DNA from: Anaerolineae bacterium
GTDB lineage: Bacteria; Chloroflexota; Anaerolineae; JACIWP01
Direction of reading: 5' to 3'
Length of the DNA: 17,080 nucleotides
Assembly (NCBI GenBank): GCA_014360855.1
Contig: JACIWP010000028.1
Span: 1-17,080 of the forward strand
The position numbers and the translations under genes were made by a program. Position 1 is the stretch's first letter. Each line of letters starts with the position of its first letter. Below are positions 6,517-13,234 of the stretch, piece after piece. A model generated the notes under the pieces. That model did not search any database. It had not been told where the DNA came from and saw only the letters and a list, made by a program, of their open reading frames with translations.

Positions 6517-8742
6517 ATGAAGGGATGGTCTCTCGCTCGGGCCATCGTACGGCGGATTCTACTGGCCGGCGTTTGCTGTCTGGCACTGCTGGCGGTCCTG
6601 GGAATGGCCGGCAGTGCCCAGCCCTCGCGCCAACCCGCTGTCCCGGCGCCCGTCTCGCAGACCTGTAGCTGGCTGGCCCGTCCGGCAGAGGGAAGCACCA
6701 GTGATATCGCCGAGCTGGCCGGCCAGGCCGGCCTGAACGCCCGTTTTATCCCGGCGCTGAACCTGTGGGAATTGACCTGTGCCGGCGGGACCAGCGGCGA
6801 GGATGTACCCGCCCTGCGCCGGCTGGCCGAAAGCGGCGCCTTCGAATGGCTCATCCCCAACCGGCGCGTAGTCATCGCCGCCGAACCGAACGACCCCGGC
6901 TATACTGCGCAGTGGAACATGCGCATCATCCAGGCGCCGGCGGCCTGGGACATCACCACCGGCTCCCGCCAAGCGGTCATCGCCATCCTCGACACCGGCA
7001 TCAGCCTATCTCATCCCGATTTGCAGGCCAATCTGTGGCAAAATGGGGATGAAATCGCCGGCAACGGCATAGACGACGATGGCAACGGCTATGTAGATGA
7101 CCGTTGGGGATGGAACTTCGTCGCCAACTCCCCCAACCCGGATGACGACCACTGGCACGGCACGCACGTGGCCGGCATCGCCGGCGCGGTGGGCAACAAC
7201 GCCCTCGGGGTCGCCGGCACCACCTGGCAGGTTCAGCTCATGGCGGTGAAATTCCTGGACCGCAACGGACAGGGCTCGTTCCTGGGCATGCTCCAGGCGA
7301 TGCGGTACGCGGCGGATAACGGCGCGCGGATCCTGAACCTGAGCGTCTCGGTCGACGGGGATTTGACAGCGGAGGAGCGCCGGCTCCTGGATGAGGCAGT
7401 AAATTATGTCAAGGATCGGGGCGCGGTCATGATGGCGGCCAGCGGCAACGCCGGCGCCAGCACGCCGGCCTATCCCGCACGCCATCCCGACATTATGGCG
7501 ATCGGTGCCAGCACCTCATCGGATGAGCGCTGGTGGCTGTCCAATTACGGGCCGGGGCTGGACCTGCTGGCGCCAGGCGCCGGCATTTACAGCACCTCGC
7601 GCACCTCCTCCGGCCCCACCTACAGCACCGCCAGCGGCACTTCCATGGCCGCGCCGCATGTCAGCGGCGCCGCGGCCCTGCTCTGGGCGGTGAACCCCGG
7701 GCTCACACCGGCAGAGGTCATGAGCACCTTGCGCTTGAGCGCCGATGATCTGAATTACGCCAGTTACCCCGGCCCCGATGTGTATTGCGGTTGGGGCCGG
7801 CTCAACCTGCGGCGCGCTGTCCAGGCGGCTGTGCACGGCGCCATCCTGCAGGCATATGCCGGCGCGGGGTCCGTCCAGGCCCTGGGAGATCCCATCACCA
7901 TCACCGCTACCCTGGTGGACCTGCTCGGCGCGCCGGCGCCGGAGGGCACCGCTATATCGTTCTCCACAGACCTTGGGACGATCTTGCCGGCAGAGGCACA
8001 AACCGCCGGCGGCACGGCATTGGCGCAGTTCATCCCCGGGGAGCTGGCTGGCCCCGCTCATATCACCGTGCAGGCCGGCGCGCTGACCGAACAGATCACG
8101 GTCACCGTTCAGCCCGGCCCGCCGGCGGAGCTCCAGCTTGCGCTGGAGCACGAAGTCATTACCGCCGGCACGCCATCGGTGCCCCTGACGGTGACGGTGC
8201 AGGACGCCGCCGGCAATCCCGTCCAGGACGGCACGGCGGTGCTGATATCCGCCCAGCGGGGCAGTGTCGCGCCGGCGCTGGCGTATACGTACCGCGGTAT
8301 GGTGCGCAGTACCTATCAGCCCCCTACCGCCGCCGGCCCCGACCAGATCACCGCCCAGGTCTCCTCCGACATCAGTCAGACCCGGATGGTCAACATCGTA
8401 CCAGGCCCGCCGGCGCAACTGCGCTGGTCGTTCGAGCTGGCCTTCCTGCGCGCCGGCGAGGCCCATATCCCCTTCGCCGTGCAGGTGCTGGATGCCTTCG
8501 ACAACCCTGCCCCCGACGGCCTGGAGGTCGCTTTCGCCAGCTCGCAGGGGGAGGTCCAGCCGGCGGTCGTCCTCACGCAGGGAGGAACTGCCGCCGCCGC
8601 ACTGACCGGGACGCTGTCACGCGGCGAGGTCTGCCTGCAGGCGCAGGTCGACACCCTGGCCGGCGGGCTTTGCCGGCCAGTGATCGAGCGCATGAGGATA
8701 TTCCCGCTTCTTTTCCGCCGGCACGCGCCGCTCGGGAATTAA
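6517..8742 (+). CDS. Secreted subtilisin-like serine protease (S8) with three Ig-like repeats
   Basis: This 741-residue exported protease is numbered from ATG 6517. A signal peptide spans 1-34 (cleavage near GSA/QP) and a propeptide-like region runs to about 125. The S8 catalytic domain (about 126-440) shows the full set: D159 in AILDTGIS, H214 in HGTHVAG, oxyanion N311 in ASGN and S376 in GTSMAAPHVSG. A calcium-binding-type Asp-rich insertion lies at 184-195. Three beta-sandwich (Big/invasin-like) repeats follow at about 450-531, 533-628 and 629-724; the last two each open with PGPPA and share the pattern LTVTVQDAAGNPVQDG / FAVQVLDAFDNPAPDG. The tail MRIFPLLFRRH is short and hydrophobic. ATG 6496 is an alternative start adding 7 residues; 6517 gives the more usual signal peptide. 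It follows the cohesin genes in the same direction and may degrade or process surface protein substrates. No dockerin is visible. Confidence 0.9.
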   Translation: MKGWSLARAIVRRILLAGVCCLALLAVLGMAGSAQPSRQPAVPAPVSQTCSWLARPAEGSTSDIAELAGQAGLNARFIPALNLWELTCAGGTSGEDVPALRRLAESGAFEWLIPNRRVVIAAEPNDPGYTAQWNMRIIQAPAAWDITTGSRQAVIAILDTGISLSHPDLQANLWQNGDEIAGNGIDDDGNGYVDDRWGWNFVANSPNPDDDHWHGTHVAGIAGAVGNNALGVAGTTWQVQLMAVKFLDRNGQGSFLGMLQAMRYAADNGARILNLSVSVDGDLTAEERRLLDEAVNYVKDRGAVMMAASGNAGASTPAYPARHPDIMAIGASTSSDERWWLSNYGPGLDLLAPGAGIYSTSRTSSGPTYSTASGTSMAAPHVSGAAALLWAVNPGLTPAEVMSTLRLSADDLNYASYPGPDVYCGWGRLNLRRAVQAAVHGAILQAYAGAGSVQALGDPITITATLVDLLGAPAPEGTAISFSTDLGTILPAEAQTAGGTALAQFIPGELAGPAHITVQAGALTEQITVTVQPGPPAELQLALEHEVITAGTPSVPLTVTVQDAAGNPVQDGTAVLISAQRGSVAPALAYTYRGMVRSTYQPPTAAGPDQITAQVSSDISQTRMVNIVPGPPAQLRWSFELAFLRAGEAHIPFAVQVLDAFDNPAPDGLEVAFASSQGEVQPAVVLTQGGTAAAALTGTLSRGEVCLQAQVDTLAGGLCRPVIERMRIFPLLFRRHAPLGN
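8656..8680 (-). terminator. Inverted repeat 59 bp past the oxidoreductase operon end
   Basis: CTGGCCGGC (8656-8664) and GCCGGCCAG (8672-8680) form a perfect 9-bp stem with a 7-nt loop. It lies within the protease coding region but downstream of the gamma-subunit stop on the minus strand, where a terminator would be expected. No T-run follows, and GCCGGC is abundant in this genome, so the call is weak. Confidence 0.3.
8700..8739. terminator. Nested inverted repeat at the convergent gene junction
   Basis: ATTCCCG (8700-8706) and CGGGAAT (8733-8739) enclose a smaller CGGC/GCCG stem (8719-8722 and 8727-8730). The structure spans the 3' end of the protease gene up to the stop codons of both convergent genes. 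It could act on either strand; no T-run is present. Confidence 0.35.
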
Positions 8743-9296
8743 TGCACCGCCTGCCGGCTCTCCTGGGCAATGCGGTGTCCTGCCAGCAAGGCCCGCTTAT
8801 TCGGCTCGATGATGTGCCGGCGCTGTTCGGGCACATGCTCTTCCAGCGCCTGGATCACCGATTCCAGCCGCACAAAGGGGTTGATCCCCAGCAGTGCCCC
8901 CAGCAGTACCAGGTTTGCCACCCGCACATTGCCGATCTCGTACGCCAGGTCGTTGGCCGGCACCTCCACCACCGTGATGTCCGTGCGCGCCGATTTTTGG
9001 CGCACCAGGGAGGAATTGACGATCAGGAATCCTCCCGGTTTGACCAGCGGCTCATATTTCTCGAAGGACGGCGGGTTCAGCACGATACAGCTCGTGGGAC
9101 GGTAGATGATGGGTGAGCCGATCGGCTCATCGGAGATGATCACGGTGCAGTGGGCGGTGCCGCCGCGCATTTCCGGGCCATAGGATGGTATCCAGCTCAC
9201 ATGCCGGCCCTCGGCCAGGCCGGCATAGGTCAGCAATTGGCCGGCGAACAGCGCTCCCTGTCCGCCGAACCCGGAGATAATCACTTCCTCGTGCAT
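8739..9296 (-). CDS. 2-oxoacid:ferredoxin oxidoreductase, gamma subunit
   Basis: This 185-residue protein is the gamma subunit (COG1014 type) of a four-subunit 2-oxoacid:ferredoxin oxidoreductase, a cytoplasmic enzyme that decarboxylates 2-oxoacids to acyl-CoA while reducing ferredoxin. Family motifs are ISGFGGQGALFAG (7-19) and SYGPEMRGGTAHC (38-50), and the length is normal. The ATG at 9296 was chosen for the conserved HEEVIISGFGGQG start and an AAGGAGGA site 4 nt upstream; the open frame upstream of it is unrelated. It is the last gene of the minus-strand group, 37 bp after the beta gene, and its stop overlaps the convergent protease stop by 4 bp. Subunit symbols differ between naming schemes, so none is assigned. 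Confidence 0.9.
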   Translation of the reverse strand: MHEEVIISGFGGQGALFAGQLLTYAGLAEGRHVSWIPSYGPEMRGGTAHCTVIISDEPIGSPIIYRPTSCIVLNPPSFEKYEPLVKPGGFLIVNSSLVRQKSARTDITVVEVPANDLAYEIGNVRVANLVLLGALLGINPFVRLESVIQALEEHVPEQRRHIIEPNKRALLAGHRIAQESRQAVH

Positions 9297-9300
9297 ATCG

Positions 9301-9308
9301 TCCTCCTT
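9301..9308 (-). promoter_or_regulatory. Strong ribosome binding site for the gamma-subunit gene
   Basis: On the minus strand AAGGAGGA lies 4 nt before ATG 9296. It supports this start over longer in-frame alternatives that overlap the beta gene. Confidence 0.75.
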
Positions 9309-9315
9309 GACGACA

Positions 9316-9331
9316 GCCGGCCTCCGCCGGC
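9316..9331. repeat. Small GCCGGC-ctcc-GCCGGC inverted repeat between beta and gamma genes
   Basis: Two GCCGGC hexamers separated by 4 nt form a possible 6-bp hairpin inside the 37-bp gap, directly before the gamma ribosome binding site. It may tune translation or mRNA decay, or merely reflect the abundance of this hexamer. Confidence 0.35.
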
Positions 9332-9333
9332 AC

Positions 9334-10107
9334 TCACAGGTTTTCCACCCCTTCGGCGACCTTGAAATCGCCCAGAGGATAGTACGGAAGCATGTTCTTC
9401 TCGAGCCATTCCAGCGACTCAATGGGCGTCATGCCCCAGTTGGTCGGGCAGTTGGATACCACCTCCACCAGGGAGTAGCCCAGGCCGGCCATCTGCACCT
9501 TGAAAGCGGTGACGATGGCCTTCTTCAGCCGGCGGATCTCCCGCGGGTTGATGGCGGTGCGCCGCACGACGTATGCCGCACCCGCCAGGGTCGCCATCAG
9601 CTCGCATACCCGCAGGGGATAGCCGGCGGCGCGCACATCCCGCCCGAAAGGCGTTGAGGTCGTCACCTGACCGGGCAGGGTCGTCGGCGCCATCTGCCCG
9701 CCGGTCATCCCATAAATGGCGTTGTTGATAAAAAAGGTGGTGATGTTCTCGCCACGGTTGACCGCATGGATGATCTCGTTCGTCCCAATGGCGGCGAGGT
9801 CACCATCCCCTTGATAGGTAAAGACGATCTTGTCCGGCTGAACGCGCTTGAGGCCAGTTGCCATCGCCGGCGCCCGGCCGTGCGCCGCCTCCGCGAAGTC
9901 CACGTCGAAATAGTGATACGCCAGCACCGAACACCCCACCGGCGCGATGCCGATGGTGCGGTCCTGGATGCCCAGCTCATCAATCGCCTCGGCGATCAGG
10001 CGGTGTACGATGCCGTGAATGCACCCCGGGCAGTAATGGGTGGTGGTATCCGTCAAGGCCTTCGGCCGGCTGAACACGATGCGTTCCTGCTTCTCCGCTT
10101 CGACCAT
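9334..10107 (-). CDS. vorA: 2-oxoacid:ferredoxin oxidoreductase, beta (thiamine pyrophosphate-binding) subunit
   Basis: This 257-residue protein binds thiamine diphosphate. The signature GDG at 100-102 followed by NNAIYGMTGGQ at 128-138 is the thiamine diphosphate and magnesium site. CPGC (26-29) and VGCS (57-60) supply cysteines that, in this family, can ligate an iron-sulfur cluster. The sequence and gene order fit the ketoisovalerate (VOR) or 2-oxoglutarate (KGOR) subgroup rather than pyruvate oxidoreductase; VOR is favoured because the alpha partner is VorB-like. The start ATG lies 3 bp after the alpha stop with an AGGAG site inside the alpha gene end, so translation is coupled. The symbol follows the VorB=alpha convention and is provisional. 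Confidence 0.88.
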   Translation of the reverse strand: MVEAEKQERIVFSRPKALTDTTTHYCPGCIHGIVHRLIAEAIDELGIQDRTIGIAPVGCSVLAYHYFDVDFAEAAHGRAPAMATGLKRVQPDKIVFTYQGDGDLAAIGTNEIIHAVNRGENITTFFINNAIYGMTGGQMAPTTLPGQVTTSTPFGRDVRAAGYPLRVCELMATLAGAAYVVRRTAINPREIRRLKKAIVTAFKVQMAGLGYSLVEVVSNCPTNWGMTPIESLEWLEKNMLPYYPLGDFKVAEGVENL

Positions 10108-10110
10108 GTC

Positions 10111-11193
10111 TCACGCTCCTTTCTGGGCCACCATGGCCGGCTTCCCTTGGGCAAGGGCTTCGATCTCCGCCAGAATATCTTCTGGCAGGGGGACAACACC
10201 GCCCATCTTACCGAAGAAGCGGATGGGGACCCGACAGCAGGTGGCCATGCGCACATCTTCCAGCATCTGGCCGGCGCTCATCTCCACCACCAGCATTTCC
10301 TGCACCCGGCCGGCCACCTCCGCCAGCGCTTCGTATGGGAACGGATACACGGTGATGGGGCGGAACAAACCCACGCGGATGCCGGCCTCACGCGCCCTGC
10401 GGATAGCGGTGCGGGCAATGCGCGCCGCAGTGCCGTACGCCACGACAGCGATCTCCGCATCCTCCAGCAGATAGGAGTCATAGCGCACTTCATTCGCCTC
10501 GATGCGCCGATACACGGCCTGCAGTTCCTGGTTGACCTTTTCCAGCTCCGGCGCGTTGAGGTACAGGGAGGTGATAATATTCTTCGGCCGGCCCTTCGCG
10601 CCGGTCAGCGCCCAGGCCGGCGGCGGCCGCAGTTCCCGCATCTCGGGCAGTTCCACCGGCTCCATCATCTGGCCCAGCATGCCATCCGCGATGACAAAGA
10701 CGATCTGCCGGTACTCGTCCGCCAGATCGAACGCCAGGCCAACATGGTCTACCAGCTCCTGAATGGTGGACGGTGCCAGGGTCAGCACCTTATAGTCGCC
10801 GTGACCGCCGCCCTTGGTCATCTGGGAGTAATCCGCCTGGGAAGGCTGGATGTTGCCCAGTCCCGGCCCTCCGCGCATGACATTGACCACCACCGCCGGC
10901 ACCATGGAGCAGGCGATGTAGGAGATGCCCTCCTGCATCAGGCTGAAGCCGGGGCTGGAGGTGGAGGTCATGGCGCACACGCCGGCGCACGCCGCACCGT
11001 ACAGCATGTTGATGGCCGCCAGCTCGCTCTCGGCCTGCAGGAACACGCGTCCCAACTGCGGCATGCGCCGCGCCATGTATTCGAGCACTTCGGTCTGCGG
11101 GGTGATCGGATAGCCGAAATAGGCCTGACAGCCGGCCCGTATCGCGGACTCCGCAATCGCCTCATTGCCCTTCATCAGGATTTTGGAAGACAT
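10111..11193 (-). CDS. vorB: 2-oxoacid:ferredoxin oxidoreductase, alpha subunit (VorB-like)
   Basis: This 360-residue protein is the alpha subunit, carrying the pyrimidine-binding domain that completes the thiamine diphosphate site. The stretch KGNEAIAESAIRAG (8-21), YFGYPITPQTE (25-35), the LQAESELAAINMLYGAA region and RGGPGLGNIQPSQADY are the pattern of VorB, the 3-methyl-2-oxobutanoate (2-ketoisovalerate) oxidoreductase subunit. The likely substrates are transaminated valine, leucine and isoleucine, but other 2-oxoacids remain possible. The ATG at 11193 matches the family start and has GGAG upstream; the open frame to 11268 runs through a strong hairpin and is not conserved. It lies 64 bp after the delta gene and 3 bp before the beta gene. 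Confidence 0.9.
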   Translation of the reverse strand: MSSKILMKGNEAIAESAIRAGCQAYFGYPITPQTEVLEYMARRMPQLGRVFLQAESELAAINMLYGAACAGVCAMTSTSSPGFSLMQEGISYIACSMVPAVVVNVMRGGPGLGNIQPSQADYSQMTKGGGHGDYKVLTLAPSTIQELVDHVGLAFDLADEYRQIVFVIADGMLGQMMEPVELPEMRELRPPPAWALTGAKGRPKNIITSLYLNAPELEKVNQELQAVYRRIEANEVRYDSYLLEDAEIAVVAYGTAARIARTAIRRAREAGIRVGLFRPITVYPFPYEALAEVAGRVQEMLVVEMSAGQMLEDVRMATCCRVPIRFFGKMGGVVPLPEDILAEIEALAQGKPAMVAQKGA

Positions 11194-11233
11194 GGATGCG
11201 CTCCTCTTCCAGGATATCGTCATCGCCAGAACA

Positions 11234-11280
11234 ACAAAACGGTGGTATGCCGCGTCATCACGGCACACGCACCGTTTTGT
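11234..11280 (-). promoter_or_regulatory. Long hairpin between delta and alpha subunit genes (attenuator or processing element)
   Basis: ACAAAACGGTG (11234-11244 on plus) and CACCGTTTTGT (11270-11280) are perfect 11-bp complements. An inner TGCCG/CGGCA stem (11248-11252 and 11261-11265) closes an 8-nt loop. The structure covers the last codons and stop of the delta gene. Read on the minus strand it ends in CCGTTTTGTTGTT, which is T-rich for this genome and resembles a partial intrinsic terminator. Confidence 0.6.
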
Positions 11281-11479
11281 ACACTACAATCGCCACATCG
11301 GGGCACATCATGGCGCACATGGCGCACCCTGTGCATTCCCCTTTCGGGTCCACCTGCGTCGCCGGCCGATAGCCCTTGGCGTTAAAATGGTCCGCAATAT
11401 GCACCAGGTCAAACGGGCAGACCGTCGTGCACAGGCCGCACCCCTTACAGCGGTCCTCATCCACTACAATGTGGGACAT
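11258..11479 (-). CDS. 2-oxoacid:ferredoxin oxidoreductase, delta subunit (2[4Fe-4S] ferredoxin)
   Basis: This 73-residue ferredoxin-like subunit passes electrons from the catalytic subunits to external ferredoxin. Two CxxCxxCxxxC clusters are complete: C11, C14, C17, C21 (CKGCGLCTTVCP) and C49, C52, C55, C59 (CTGCAMCAMMCP), so it should hold two [4Fe-4S] centres. The first gene of the oxidoreductase set, it follows the ptb-type gene by 54 bp, with AGGAGG about 11 nt before the ATG. Its last codons and stop form one side of a long hairpin that separates it from the alpha gene. Confidence 0.93.
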   Translation of the reverse strand: MSHIVVDEDRCKGCGLCTTVCPFDLVHIADHFNAKGYRPATQVDPKGECTGCAMCAMMCPDVAIVVYKTVRVP

Positions 11480-11533
11480 CCTTCGTTGACCTCCTTGTCA
11501 GTGATGTTCGGTTGGAAAGTGCAGACAATCCCA

Positions 11534-12460
11534 TTATTTCACAGGCTCATAACTCATGCCGCTGAGATACACCCCCAGGGCAAGGGAAGCCAGCTTGGCG
11601 TCCGGCGGGTCCGAGCGCGAGGGCATGACGATGGGACAGCGCCCACCGACGATCACGCTGGCCATTTGGCCGCCGGCGAAGTAGGTGATGGCCTTTGCCA
11701 GCAGGTTGCCGGCCTCGATATCCGGCGCGACCAGGATGTCGGCGCGGCCGGCGACATCGCTCTCGATACCTTTGATGCTCGCCGCCACCTCGGAAATGGC
11801 GTTATCCAGCGCCAGAGGCCCATCCACAATCCCCCCGACGATCTGCCCCCGCTGGGCCATTTTCGAAAGGTTGGCCGCGTCAATGCTGATGGGGATCTTG
11901 GGATTGACCACCTCCGTGGCAGAGAGGATCGCCACTCTCGGCCGCTCCACCCCCAGCGCGCGAGCAACATTGATGGCGTTCTGCACCATGCAGGCTTTGG
12001 CCTGCAAGTCCGGCGCCGTGCAAACGAGGATATCGGTCACGAAAATCAGGCGGTCGAAATTGGGGATCTCAAACACCGCCACATCGCTCATCACACATTC
12101 GCCGTTGCGCAGGCCGGAGATGGGGTCATCCGCCACACGCACCAGATGTCGCGGTTGTGCCTTGGCATTCATGACGATGTCGGCCAGGCCGTTGCGCGCC
12201 ATCTCCACAGCCCGCTCTGCCGCCCGGCGCTGGCTCGGTTCATGGATAATCTCAGGGAAGCCCAGGTCAAATTTCCCTTCGGCGAGAAGGGTCTCGATGC
12301 GTTCCACGTTGCCGAGCAGGGTAAACTCCGCCAGGCCGCGCTGATAGGCCAGCGCGGCGGCTTCCAGCGCTTCCCACTGGTCGGCGGCGACCAGGACCAC
12401 GTGCTTAGGGCCGCGCGTTTGGGCCAGTTGGATCAACTCCTCAAAGGTGCGAATGGCCAT
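11534..12460 (-). CDS. ptb: Phosphate acetyl/butyryltransferase family protein, divergent paralogue
   Basis: This 308-residue protein belongs to the Pta/Ptb family, which exchanges CoA of an acyl-CoA for phosphate to give an acyl-phosphate. It keeps the C-terminal family motifs: VVNPKIP (184-190), DAANLSKMAQRGQI, GGIVDGPLALDNAIS (209-223), PDIEAGN (246-252) and SR at 281-282, the Ser-Arg pair linked to catalysis in Pta. It differs in the N-terminal half: the usual MKGxVxT is replaced by MNAKAQP (97-103), and LSHV is VMSDV. It is a paralogue of the protein at 14299-15198. Being directly upstream of the oxidoreductase genes, it may act on their acyl-CoA product, but altered specificity or another reaction is possible. 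ATG 12460 is preferred over 12475 because GGGAGAGA lies just upstream of it. Confidence 0.82.
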   Translation of the reverse strand: MAIRTFEELIQLAQTRGPKHVVLVAADQWEALEAAALAYQRGLAEFTLLGNVERIETLLAEGKFDLGFPEIIHEPSQRRAAERAVEMARNGLADIVMNAKAQPRHLVRVADDPISGLRNGECVMSDVAVFEIPNFDRLIFVTDILVCTAPDLQAKACMVQNAINVARALGVERPRVAILSATEVVNPKIPISIDAANLSKMAQRGQIVGGIVDGPLALDNAISEVAASIKGIESDVAGRADILVAPDIEAGNLLAKAITYFAGGQMASVIVGGRCPIVMPSRSDPPDAKLASLALGVYLSGMSYEPVK

Positions 12461-12526
12461 CGCTTTCTCTCCCATCTATCCGTATATCCACAGTTTCGTG
12501 CACCGAATCCCAGGGGCGCTGTATTG

Positions 12527-13234
12527 TCAGCCGGCGCCTGGCTCTTCCTCCCACGGCGGGAAGAAGAAGCGCTCCAGCGGCAGGAGCGGCGTGTCCGCCG
12601 GCAGTTGATCGGCCACCGCCGGCAGAAGGCTCTGCTCCACCGCCACCATCGCCAGCGGTATGCCCAACCGCTGACTCGCCCGCACCAGCACCTTCCACCC
12701 TTCCAGGAACTGTTCCGGAGTAGTGCTGGCCAGCATGTGCGGGTTCCCCACCAACCCGCCGGCCAACAGCCGGGTGGTCAGCTCCATATCGCGCACCGCG
12801 CTGGCAATGCCCACATCATCCTGTGTGAACGGACGATATGGGTTCACCACCACATACATGATGTAGCCCCGCTCCCGCAGGACATCGCGGTACTGGGCCA
12901 GCACCCTGGCGCCCTGCACATCGCCGCCTACATCGAGGACCACAGTGCGCCGGCTGTCCTGCAGGACGCCCATGATTTCGGGTGTCAGGCCGGGGGTATC
13001 GAGGTAACGCGCCACCGCCGCCGGCGTCACCACCTCCACGCCCCGTTCCCGCATGCGGTCAGCCATTTCCCGCGAGCGGAAGTACGGCGTCACCACATCC
13101 AGGTCCACCAGCACAGGGCATCCGCCGTCCGCGCTGGCCGGCTCGCGGCACAGCTTCAGCGCAAAGTTGATGGCTATCTCGGTCTTTCCACTTCCAAAGC
13201 GTCCGGTAAAGATATAGCAAGGATTTTTTCCCAT
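12527..13234 (-). CDS. Uncharacterised P-loop ATPase/GTPase of the ptb-vor gene cluster
   Basis: This 235-residue soluble protein has a Walker A motif almost at its N-terminus (FTGRFGSGKTE, 9-19), an acidic strand VLVDLDVVTPYFRSRE (41-56) that recalls the Walker A' / switch region of MinD-SIMIBI proteins, a Walker B-like VVLDVGGD (98-105), and NPYRPFT (131-137), where SIMIBI proteins have an adenine or guanine contact. I do not know a function. It looks like the MinD/CobQ-type P-loop class that turns up as a hypothetical protein beside 2-oxoacid oxidoreductase and ptb genes; that memory needs a search to confirm. ATG 13234 is chosen since the P-loop needs only a short lead; it makes a 61-bp overlap with the end of the adenosine deaminase gene, implying coupled translation. 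A role in cofactor or cluster insertion, or in regulating the oxidoreductase, is a guess. Confidence 0.8.
   Translation of the reverse strand: MGKNPCYIFTGRFGSGKTEIAINFALKLCREPASADGGCPVLVDLDVVTPYFRSREMADRMRERGVEVVTPAAVARYLDTPGLTPEIMGVLQDSRRTVVLDVGGDVQGARVLAQYRDVLRERGYIMYVVVNPYRPFTQDDVGIASAVRDMELTTRLLAGGLVGNPHMLASTTPEQFLEGWKVLVRASQRLGIPLAMVAVEQSLLPAVADQLPADTPLLPLERFFFPPWEEEPGAG

Noticed and set aside
6517..6620. Possible lipobox (AGVCC) in the protease signal peptide
   Set aside because: The residue before Cys is Val, which is not normal for a lipobox, and the hydrophobic core continues past the Cys pair. A type I signal peptide fits better.
4845..6875. A 676-codon open frame on the minus strand opposite the cohesin and protease genes
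   Set aside because: It is rich in Arg/Gly low-complexity sequence, has no domain pattern, and mirrors well-supported plus-strand genes. High GC suppresses stops in this phase.
7042..7101. Asp/Asn/Gly-rich segment in the protease resembling a dockerin or EF-hand calcium loop
   Set aside because: It is single and lies between the catalytic Asp and His of the S8 domain, where subtilases carry a calcium-binding insertion. A dockerin would need two repeats, usually at a terminus.
7785..9116. A 443-codon plus-strand frame crossing the convergent junction
   Set aside because: It is a shifted frame of the protease and then antisense to the gamma-subunit gene, and is Arg/Gly/Pro-rich. There is no start signal or family match.
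12461..12526. A promoter in the 66-bp gap before the divergent ptb gene
   Set aside because: On the minus strand only weak hexamers such as GATATAC without a suitable -35 box are present. I could not support a promoter; read-through from upstream is as likely.
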